Positions 1-5,541 of a stretch of 10,399 nt of DNA are shown here, piece after piece. Below the pieces are notes generated by a model. It was not told the origin of the DNA, made no database searches, and was given only the letters and a program-made list of their open reading frames with translations. The DNA comes from JAAYWY01 sp050945275 (lineage in GTDB: Bacteria; Bacillota; DTU030; DUMP01): positions 1 to 10,399 of the forward strand of contig JBMNSQ010000056.1 of assembly GCA_050945275.1 (NCBI GenBank). Direction: 5' to 3'. The position numbers and the translations under genes were made by a program. Each line of letters begins with the position of its first letter. The stretch's first letter is position 1.

Positions 1-84
1 CACAACCTTATTCTAATGTGAGGTGCCGTTTACTTCAAAGACGGTATTTGTTTATTACAGGAATGCTCCATAAATATTTTTGTT

Positions 85-99
85 TGACACAACTTGTCA
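85..99. repeat. Short inverted repeat TGACA-N5-TGTCA
   Basis: Perfect 5-bp arms (85-89 and 95-99) around a 5-base spacer, starting inside a TTGACA hexamer (84-89) that looks like a -35 box. No good -10 hexamer follows at 16-18 bases; TGTAAT at 112-117 is 22 bases away. It could be an operator of a plus-strand promoter, but the arms are short enough to occur by chance. Confidence 0.25.
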
Positions 100-165
100 G
101 TGTGTTTTGCTTGTAATTCACATGCGTTACCGCACCACGATAAATGAAAACATTTCCTGCCATTT

Positions 166-195
166 AGAAGGAGCGACGTGATTAAAGAATCCTAA
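166..195 (+). other. Isolated Shine-Dalgarno with five-codon frame
   Basis: AGAAGGAG at 166-173 is followed 4 bases later by a GTG (178-180) that opens a frame of only five sense codons (V-I-K-E-S) before TAA at 193-195. The dispersed-repeat-like element begins a few bases after that stop. This may be the remains of a gene start cut off by later rearrangement, a leader peptide, or chance. No coding continuation is visible downstream. Confidence 0.25.
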
Positions 196-199
196 ATAA

Positions 200-252
200 G
201 ATCCTTCGGGCAAAGCCCTCCCTTCACTTCGTTCGGGACAGGCAGGATGACA
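200..252. repeat. Dispersed-repeat-like palindromic element
   Basis: The segment starts ATCCTTCGGG and ends CAGGATGACA. ATCCT (201-205) pairs with AGGAT (244-248) at its ends. Inside are a hairpin, GGGC-AAA-GCCC (208-218), and a TCCC/GGGA pair (219-222/235-238). Elements with this ATCCTTCG...CAGGATGACA layout are, from general experience, common as non-coding dispersed repeats in many bacterial genomes. No second copy is visible in this window, so membership is inferred from the pattern only. Confidence 0.5.
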
Positions 253-336
253 GCAAAAGAAAACTTTCCAGCAATACCAACCCAATTTATTTAAACTGAG
301 TATCACCTCTCAATCAATTGTCCATCAATAGCAGAC

Positions 337-366
337 AGCGGGGAGGCTCTATTAGCTCTCCCCGCT
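337..366. terminator. Strong hairpin over the 3' end of the BTAD gene
   Basis: AGCGGGGAG (337-345) pairs perfectly with CTCCCCGCT (358-366). Inside, GCT (346-348) pairs with AGC (354-356), leaving one bulged base and a 5-base loop that contains part of the BTAD stop codon. It is very stable, but neither strand has a T-run after it, so it is not a standard intrinsic terminator. It may act as an mRNA 3'-end stabiliser or a rho-independent site lacking the U-tract. Confidence 0.45.
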
Positions 367-1143
367 GATGATCTGGTGGTATAGGTTGTTTGTCTTTGAA
401 CCCGGTTGTATACCCAGTTCGCGCTGCAAAATTTTCTTGCATTGTTGGTATTGGGCTATGGCTTGGGAACGATGCCCCAGGTTAATTAATATCTTCATGA
501 GCATACGGTGTCCTTCCTCTCTACAGGGATCTAGTTGAACCATGGTCTCGGCATAGGGATAGGCCTCACGATGGCGCCCCAGTTTAATTAATACTTCAGT
601 AAGGTGCTCCAGCAAATCGAGACGAGATTTCTTGAGCTGGGCCCTCTCTTCTTGGATCCATATTTCTCCTATAGTGTCAGCTAAGAAATCGTTCTTGTAC
701 AGATTATTTGCAGCGATTAAGGCGGCTACAGCCTGATCCCATAGCCCTTGGATATAAGCCCCCAACCCTTCAATACGGAAGGCATTAAAAGCTCGGACAT
801 CGTAAAAGGCTATGCTGCTTCGGTTTAGCTTTATGTAACTAGCGTCGCTCTTTATATAAAATGGTACTTCGCCTCCCGTGCGCTGGGGCCAGAGGGTACG
901 CCGTAGGTTGTAGAGGGTAACTGCTAGGTTATGGCGAGCAGCTGGTTCTTCCAGATGAGGCCAGAACTCGGATATCAATTCATGCCGAGGTACAGGTCTA
1001 TTAGCCACCAGCAAATATTTGAACAGCAGAGCTACTTTTTGGCGCTGCCACTTCTGGGAAGGAATAAGAGCTCGGCCCCGGTATACTTTAAACCCATCAA
1101 GGCAGTATATTGAAAGACGTTCTGGCTGCACATTGTCGTTCAT
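352..1143 (-). CDS. BTAD-domain (SARP/AfsR-like) transcriptional regulator
   Basis: Predicted cytoplasmic DNA-binding regulator of 263 residues with no receiver or ATPase domain. Residues about 10-100 match an OmpR/PhoB-type winged helix; the segment around 54-85 (HELISEFWP, then ARHNLAVTLYNLRRTLWP) is typical of BTAD regulators. Residues about 112-260 form the helical, TPR-like BTAD domain, ending in the usual QYQQCKKILQRELGIQP. Targets and inducer cannot be read from sequence. The ATG at 1143 is chosen because the winged helix begins right after it and GGGGG lies 9 bases upstream, as in psiE and cdaR. The frame stays open upstream to a TTG at 1290, preceded by a strong AAGGAGG (1304-1310) at 13 bases; that would add 49 residues that do not look like the family. 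It is transcribed divergently from the psiE-like gene, so it may control it or itself. Confidence 0.85.
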   Translation of the reverse strand: MNDNVQPERLSIYCLDGFKVYRGRALIPSQKWQRQKVALLFKYLLVANRPVPRHELISEFWPHLEEPAARHNLAVTLYNLRRTLWPQRTGGEVPFYIKSDASYIKLNRSSIAFYDVRAFNAFRIEGLGAYIQGLWDQAVAALIAANNLYKNDFLADTIGEIWIQEERAQLKKSRLDLLEHLTEVLIKLGRHREAYPYAETMVQLDPCREEGHRMLMKILINLGHRSQAIAQYQQCKKILQRELGIQPGSKTNNLYHQIISGES

Positions 1144-1605
1144 TAAATCGTACCCCCATTTGTCTCCTGACCCCGCTATGACAAATTGTACTACACCTAC
1201 CCCGTCACCAGCTGACGGACTAGTGGGAATCCAATAAAATAAAGGAACAATGTATTTGTATTTAATGTATCTAATGCAAGTATTCGCCAACCAGGACCTA
1301 AATCCTCCTTCTTTAGCTAAATTAGGTGATAATTGATACGCCGTTGATAGGACAGAGGTCTTAGTAGTTTTTTTCAGCTAAATCGTCGATGTGTGACAAA
1401 ATAGTGCTTAATGTTGTCTTATGCCGCAGAACGCTAAGCCTGGTTAACGTAAGGAACAGCACGGCCCTGATTAACCGCTTGCGTCCAGGATTTCTTTCAG
1501 ATATATTCTCAAATGAACTCTAAGTGAGCAGGAGAAATAGTTTTCAGCGCGAATTCTTCTTATAGATGTCCTGACAACTTCCTATATCCAAGGGGGCTGC
1601 CTCTG
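1144..1605. promoter_or_regulatory. Divergent BTAD/psiE control region, no gene seen
   Basis: These 462 bases lie between two divergent genes and should carry both promoters, though no -35/-10 pair is convincing. Visible structure: AAGGAGG on the minus strand (1304-1310) with an open frame behind it; an 8-bp direct repeat AGCTAAAT at 1315-1322 and 1376-1383; and a nested inverted repeat GGTTAA/TTAACC (1442-1447 and 1471-1476) enclosed by CCTGG/CCAGG (1439-1443 and 1485-1489). TATAGA at 1561-1566 could be a -10 for psiE but lacks a good -35. I see no riboswitch or structured RNA. Confidence 0.4.
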
Positions 1606-2028
1606 ATGAAGCGTTATATTGATTTCATTTTAAAAAGCGTTGCCGCGATCGAGGTCTTTCTGTCTGCCTTTCTTGTCTTTGCCGTCGCTTCCAGCAGCAT
1701 TACCTTGGTTCGCCGTCTGTATTATGTAATTACAACCCCTGATTTCACGCAAACTTATGACCTCTTTGAGGGTTTTATGGCCCATACACTTCTTCTGGTT
1801 ATCGGTTTGGAATTAGTCCTGATGCTACTTCGGCATACACCATCTAGTATTATCGAGGTGCTTGTTTATGCCCTAGCCCGGAAGCTGCTGATTCATGCTA
1901 CTAATGCCTATGAACTGGCAGTGGGTGTGGTAGCGCTGGCTGGCTTGTTTGCCATTCGCAAGTATTTGATGGTCCCAATGTCAGCCGAGACCCAGGACCA
2001 AACACAGAAGGAAGCGCCCGGGTATTAA
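1606..2028 (+). CDS. PsiE-family membrane protein
   Basis: A 140-residue integral membrane protein with four predicted hydrophobic segments, roughly residues 12-35, 58-75, 81-96 and 103-121. The pattern, with GLELVLMLLRHTP after the second segment and a closing LAGLFAIRKYLM, resembles the phosphate-starvation-inducible PsiE family (PF06146), whose biochemical role is unknown. Name and induction come from E. coli; nothing here proves phosphate control, and no clear Pho-box repeats are seen upstream. The C-terminal tail (about 125-140) is polar and probably outside the membrane. The ATG follows AAGGGGG (ending at 1596) with 9 bases of spacing. It is a monocistronic unit closed by the terminator at 2051-2088 and is divergent from the BTAD regulator. 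Confidence 0.7.
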   Translation: MKRYIDFILKSVAAIEVFLSAFLVFAVASSSITLVRRLYYVITTPDFTQTYDLFEGFMAHTLLLVIGLELVLMLLRHTPSSIIEVLVYALARKLLIHATNAYELAVGVVALAGLFAIRKYLMVPMSAETQDQTQKEAPGY

Positions 2029-2050
2029 GACGATCTTAAGAACCTGATCA

Positions 2051-2088
2051 AAAAAGCTCTCTCTAAACTTTCTTAGAGAGAGCTTTTT
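2051..2088. terminator. Bidirectional intrinsic terminator
   Basis: Arms of 16 bp, perfectly complementary (2051-2066 and 2073-2088), enclose the 6-base loop ACTTTC. The stem core is GCTCTCTCTAA, flanked by five A on the left and five T on the right, so each strand reads a GC-containing hairpin followed by a U-run. It lies between the convergent psiE-like gene and the DUF3006 gene and serves both. Confidence 0.92.
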
Positions 2089-2099
2089 GTTAGGTGAAT

Positions 2100-2300
2100 T
2101 TAACTCTCGAACACGTCATCCATAAGGTGTTCGATCTTAGTTTCTTGGGCCTCTGTTTTCTCTTCGTTAATAATAATAGATATACGAAGCACATGGCCTT
2201 CCCTGGCCCCAGTCGGCAAAAGGCTCCGGGGCAAATTAAATGTGCCGTCTGGGTATTCAATTATAGCCATCTCGCCGGCGAAACGATCAATGATGAACAC
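2100..2300 (-). CDS. DUF3006 family protein
   Basis: A 66-residue acidic protein opening with MFIIDRFAGEMAIIEYPDG, the typical beginning of DUF3006 (PF11213), a small domain of unknown function often encoded next to ComEC-like MBL-fold hydrolases. It has no signal peptide and no membrane segment. Start is GTG; on the minus strand AAGGGAG lies about 10 bases upstream. It begins 34 bases after the stop of the MBL gene, so the two are almost certainly one transcript, ending at the terminator at 2051-2088. The conserved pairing suggests a joint role with the hydrolase, but what that is remains unknown. Confidence 0.85.
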   Translation of the reverse strand: MFIIDRFAGEMAIIEYPDGTFNLPRSLLPTGAREGHVLRISIIINEEKTEAQETKIEHLMDDVFES

Positions 2301-2334
2301 TGGCCTATCTCCCTTCTGCTATATTATTGTTCCT

Positions 2335-3207
2335 TTAACTTCGTTCCTTGTCGGTGGTGACTTTAACTTCCCGGCCATCGGTTGTCAACACCACTGTACC
2401 ATTAAGATCTGTACGGAAAATTTGACTGTTGGCTTTCTCGAGGCGCTTAATCACCTTGGGGGTAGGATGACCATAGGTATTGTCCTGGCCCACCGAAATC
2501 ACGGCTATGTCTGGGCTTACAGCTTGCAAAAAATCACTGGTGCTGGAGCTATCGCTGCCATGGTGGGCCACTTTAAGAACAGTACTCGATAAGTCGTACC
2601 CGGAAGCTAAAAGCTCCTTCTCTACTTCCGCCTCAGCATCCCCAGTAAAGAGAAAACTGGTTTCTAAGAAAGCGAGTTTAAGCACAGCACTATAGTTATT
2701 TAAGCCATTGTACGATGATCCGGCAGGGGATAAAAATTTGCCTGTTATGCCATCGCCCAAGTCAATTGCAAGATCCGGCTTAACTGGTGTTACTTTAAGT
2801 CCGGCGTTCTTTATGTTAATGAGCAAGTTCTCATACGTTTTCGAAGTATGTGTTACCCTAGGCATGTATATTTTGTCCACGGGAAAATCTTTTATAATAT
2901 TTACCAATCCTCCGATATGATCCTCATGAGGGTGGGTGCCAATAACTATATCTAGCTTAGTTACCCCTTGGGAACGAAGATAATTTGTCACTAGATCAGA
3001 ATCAGCCCGATTACCTCCATCGATGAGCATACTTCGTTCAGCTGTTAGCACCAAGATAGCATCAGCCTGTCCCACATCAATAACGTGGACGCTAAGCAAA
3101 GCCTCGGGTCCAGCTGATGGATCCGGCTCGGGAATATCCAGGGCGCATCCAGCTACTGTTGCCAGAAGGAGGAAAACAAGCAGTAGCACTGGCCATTTTG
3201 TACGCAT
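2335..3207 (-). CDS. ComEC/Rec2-like MBL-fold hydrolase, lipoprotein
   Basis: A 290-residue exported metallo-beta-lactamase-fold protein related to the C-terminal domain of the competence protein ComEC, here stand-alone and without its membrane channel. Residues 1-20 are a lipoprotein signal peptide (MRTK, hydrophobic core, lipobox VAGC with Cys21), so it should be anchored to the outer face of the membrane. Metal-site motifs are intact: VIDVGQADA (42-50), DGG (63-65), THPHEDH (91-97, H92/H94/D96/H97), TGDAE (188-192), HHGS (215-218) and YGHP (245-248). Related domains are thought to be metal-dependent nucleases or phosphoesterases acting on extracellular nucleic acid; the substrate here is an inference. 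ATG start has GGGAG 10 bases upstream. It is first gene of a unit with DUF3006 and divergent from the aminotransferase. Confidence 0.88.
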   Translation of the reverse strand: MRTKWPVLLLVFLLLATVAGCALDIPEPDPSAGPEALLSVHVIDVGQADAILVLTAERSMLIDGGNRADSDLVTNYLRSQGVTKLDIVIGTHPHEDHIGGLVNIIKDFPVDKIYMPRVTHTSKTYENLLINIKNAGLKVTPVKPDLAIDLGDGITGKFLSPAGSSYNGLNNYSAVLKLAFLETSFLFTGDAEAEVEKELLASGYDLSSTVLKVAHHGSDSSSTSDFLQAVSPDIAVISVGQDNTYGHPTPKVIKRLEKANSQIFRTDLNGTVVLTTDGREVKVTTDKERS

Positions 3208-3261
3208 AACAACACATCTCCCACCTAATTTTTAATGAAAGAATAGGTTCCTAAAACCTTG

Positions 3262-3286
3262 ATTATAGTACCATATTATAACATGG
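3262..3286 (-). promoter_or_regulatory. Possible promoter/operator of the MBL-DUF3006 unit
   Basis: On the minus strand two perfect TATAAT hexamers occur (3275-3280 and 3262-3267), 49-70 bases ahead of the MBL start codon. The upstream one is centred in a 16-bp near-palindrome (3271-3286) with 7 of 8 pairs matching (CCAT...ATGG arms, TTATAA core). No good -35 is found at 16-18 bases from either hexamer. AT-richness alone could produce these hexamers, so the call is tentative. Confidence 0.35.
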
Positions 3287-3312
3287 AAATGATATGATAC
3301 TGGATAGGGAAA

Positions 3313-3343
3313 CACGGGTGGGCACAAAGACCCACCCCCTACG
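3313..3343. repeat. Hairpin element of a dispersed-repeat type
   Basis: GGGTGGG (3316-3322) and CCCACCC (3331-3337) form a perfect 7-bp stem with the 8-base loop CACAAAGA, followed by CCCTACG. The layout GGGTGGGCACAAAGACCCACCC...CTACG resembles short intergenic repeats seen in many copies in several Bacillota and other genomes. It lies between divergent genes and has no T-run on either side, so it is not an intrinsic terminator. No second copy is present in the window. Confidence 0.5.
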
Positions 3344-3412
3344 AATTCTCCTGACATGTGTGGTTTAGACAGGAATAACTTGCTCATCTGTTAAAAAGGA
3401 GGAAAACAGATA

Positions 3413-4507
3413 GTGCTGAGCCGTAACAAATATCTACTAGATGTACCAGCAGAGTGCTATGTAGACGAAGATGGACCGCAACCAGAGACAGACAAGAACA
3501 TTATTGATTGTGCCTTAGGTACCAACCCTTTTGGTACGCCGAAGGCGGCAAAGGAAACATTCATCAATGCTGCCAAAAGCTACCGAATATCGTCTTATCC
3601 AGAACCCTGGGCGAGGAGGCTACAACAGTCGCTGGCCGCTTACTGGCATGTTAACAGCGATAACATTATTCTCGGTGCTGGCTCTATAGGCGTATTGCAG
3701 CAATTTAATACTCTATTTTTGGCGCCGGGAGCCCACCTGCTGGGTTTTGCTCCCCAATTTGCCGACTATGTGCGGGCAGCGCAGACGCACGGGGCCAAAT
3801 ATGAGGGGATTGTGCTTGCGCCGCCGGAATTTAAGATTTCTGCAGCCAAGCTCCTAGAGCACCTGACCAAAGATACGGCAGTAATATACATAGACAACCC
3901 TAATAATCCCACGGGGCAAGTTCTGCCCTTGGCTAATCTTGAGACTATCGCTGCCGAGGCCCAAAGCAATAATACAGCGGTGATTGTGGATGAAGCTTAT
4001 GGCGACTTTATACCAAATGAGAACTCGGCCATAAACTTGGTGGCGAAATATCCTAATATAGTGGTAGCCCGCTCCTTCTCGAAGGGCTGGGGACTGGCTG
4101 GGCTTAGAGTAGGCTACGGCGTAATTAGCACTGAACTCAAAGAGCTGTATGATAAGGTAAACATGCCCTTTAGCATTATCGATCCGGCGGCGGAAGCTGC
4201 CTGCAGTGCGCTGGGACAACCGGAATTCCTTACCTACTCCCGGAAAAAGGTAGCCGAAGTAAAACAGCAGGTAAAGCAAAATCTTACCTGCCTCCAAATG
4301 TCCCATAGCCATGACACTACGCCCATCATGACCCTGACCGCTCCTCGGCCAGACATCAACCTAAGGAAACTCTTTTTACACCAGGGGGTGCTGGTAGTGG
4401 ACGGCGGCGAATTCTCCGGACTCACACCGGCCTCGGTGCGACTTAGGGTGTCAGCCGATGGCGCAGCTCTGATAGAGCGTCTTCAAGCTGTGGAGCAAAG
4501 TATCTAG
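3413..4507 (+). CDS. HisC/CobD-like PLP-dependent aminotransferase
   Basis: A 364-residue fold-type I PLP enzyme of the histidinol-phosphate aminotransferase branch, close to HisC and CobD in length. Visible motifs: ALGTNPFGTP near 34-43 (substrate/N-terminal loop), DNPNNPTG (161-168), VDEAY (192-196, with D193 for the pyridine nitrogen and Y196), SFSKGWGLAGLRVGY (221-235, with K224 as the PLP Schiff-base lysine and R232 for the phosphate), and VRLRV near 342-346 with the probable substrate-carboxylate arginine. The catalytic set is complete. The GTG start has AAGGAGG (3396-3402) 10 bases upstream. No histidine or cobalamin gene is nearby, so the substrate cannot be fixed: histidinol phosphate, aromatic amino acids and threonine phosphate are all possible. 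It stands alone on the plus strand and its stop lies only 17 bases from the stop of the convergent asparaginase gene. Confidence 0.85.
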   Translation: MLSRNKYLLDVPAECYVDEDGPQPETDKNIIDCALGTNPFGTPKAAKETFINAAKSYRISSYPEPWARRLQQSLAAYWHVNSDNIILGAGSIGVLQQFNTLFLAPGAHLLGFAPQFADYVRAAQTHGAKYEGIVLAPPEFKISAAKLLEHLTKDTAVIYIDNPNNPTGQVLPLANLETIAAEAQSNNTAVIVDEAYGDFIPNENSAINLVAKYPNIVVARSFSKGWGLAGLRVGYGVISTELKELYDKVNMPFSIIDPAAEAACSALGQPEFLTYSRKKVAEVKQQVKQNLTCLQMSHSHDTTPIMTLTAPRPDINLRKLFLHQGVLVVDGGEFSGLTPASVRLRVSADGAALIERLQAVEQSI

Positions 4508-4524
4508 GCCCTCTTATAGGCTGC

Positions 4525-5526
4525 TTATCTAAATAAGGGCACTGCCTTTATGGTGCCGGCTAAAACTCCACCGAAGGTCTTAATAGGTCGCTCAAGGTAA
4601 CGAGTTAGCTCCGCTGCTTCTTGGGGTAAAAGCTTCAACTCGGCTAATACTCGAGTTACGGTCGGGGCTAATGCTCGGTCCCCTCCATCTTCAATCTTGA
4701 CGGCGATGCCTAGTCCCTGATTTACGAAGCCGATACCAAAGGAACTTTCACCACCGTCTTTAGCGATAAAAGTTTTTTCCCCGGCGGCGATTAGGGTACT
4801 GGTGAATCGGCCCGTACCGGCTACCAGCTCCGGATAAGTGATCATAGCTTCTACAATAGTCTCCATGCCTCGGCGCTGGGTAGCCGAGGCTGATTTTATG
4901 AAGGCCAATTTGGCATAAGCCAACGCCATTTTAGCCAGCGGCACAGCAAAGACCGGTACACCGCAAGTATCGAGGCCAAGCCCGATTTCTCCGGCCGGAA
5001 ACTCGGTTATCTCAGCTATTGTCTGTAGCATTAGCTGTTGCACCGGGTGTTCGATATCCATATAGTTATCTATTTCCCAGCCTTGGGAACGGCTAATAGC
5101 CAACATGCAAGCGTGTTTGCCGGAACAAGCGTTTCTCAGCGGACTAACCGGCTCGCCTGCCGCTGCCAAGCGCTGGGCTGTTTGCCGGTGAAATGGACGG
5201 TGAACCCCACATTGCAATGCCTCTTTGGTAAGGCCTATCTTGTTTAAGATAGACTGTACGCGCTCTACATGCATATCCTGCCCGCTGTGGGAACCGCACA
5301 TTACCGCCACTTCATCTAGAGAAAACCGATACTTGTCATAAGCTCCCGTCGTAAACAAAGGTAGTACCTGAAACGGCTTGGCTGCTGAGCGCAAAAATGT
5401 CATCCGCTCGGCATCACCTCGACTGTAAAGCACCTTTTCGTTAATATCCACTACCGCAATAGATCCATAATGCCGGCTCTCCGCTAAATTGCCGCGATAA
5501 GCCACCGCTACAACTTCTGACGGCAC
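4525..5526 (-). CDS. L-asparaginase, AnsA/ReAII (asparaginase II, PF06089) family
   Basis: Hydrolyses asparagine to aspartate and ammonia, by family membership; unrelated in fold to the E. coli type enzymes. With the GTG start it has 333 residues. Residues matching those described for the Rhizobium etli enzyme ReAII are present: S47-x-x-K50 in RSAAKPFQ, S79 in CGSHSG, C134 and K137 in CSGKH and C188 in LDTCGVP (zinc site), and K256 in AKDGGE. No signal peptide, so cytoplasmic. Start choice: an ATG at 5535 directly abuts AGGAG with no spacing, whereas the in-frame GTG three codons later (5526) sits 9 bases from it; GTG is therefore preferred. AGGAG overlaps the TAG stop of glmM, indicating translational coupling and co-transcription with cdaA-cdaR-glmM. 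No terminator is obvious behind it. Confidence 0.88.
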   Translation of the reverse strand: MPSEVVAVAYRGNLAESRHYGSIAVVDINEKVLYSRGDAERMTFLRSAAKPFQVLPLFTTGAYDKYRFSLDEVAVMCGSHSGQDMHVERVQSILNKIGLTKEALQCGVHRPFHRQTAQRLAAAGEPVSPLRNACSGKHACMLAISRSQGWEIDNYMDIEHPVQQLMLQTIAEITEFPAGEIGLGLDTCGVPVFAVPLAKMALAYAKLAFIKSASATQRRGMETIVEAMITYPELVAGTGRFTSTLIAAGEKTFIAKDGGESSFGIGFVNQGLGIAVKIEDGGDRALAPTVTRVLAELKLLPQEAAELTRYLERPIKTFGGVLAGTIKAVPLFR

Positions 5527-5541
5527 TTGTATCATCTCCTA
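5527..5541 (-). promoter_or_regulatory. Ribosome-binding site overlapping the glmM stop
   Basis: On the minus strand the run reads TTAGGAGATGATACAAGTG. TAG of the glmM stop supplies the AG of AGGAG. The distance decides the asparaginase start: 0 bases to ATG (5535) but 9 to GTG (5526). Ribosomes ending glmM would stop directly on this site. Confidence 0.7.

Noticed and set aside
1440..1480. Pho-box ahead of the psiE-like gene
   Set aside because: The two TTAAC motifs are 27 bases apart, not in the 11-base-phased direct repeats expected of PhoP sites.
2094..2360. Plus-strand open frame of 88 residues
   Set aside because: It runs opposite the DUF3006 gene, starts inside the shared terminator region and has no family-like sequence or ribosome-binding site.
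3366..3394. TAGACA and TGTTAA, 17 bases apart, as promoter of the aminotransferase
   Set aside because: The -10 match is poor and the transcript would start inside the Shine-Dalgarno site at 3396-3402.
3854..4312. Minus-strand open frame of 152 residues inside the aminotransferase gene
   Set aside because: It is antisense to a gene with intact PLP motifs and shows no recognisable domain.
4508..4540. GCCC/TTAT with ATAA/GGGC as a terminator between the convergent aminotransferase and asparaginase genes
   Set aside because: The stem needs a two-base bulge and a 15-base loop, and no T-run follows on either strand.
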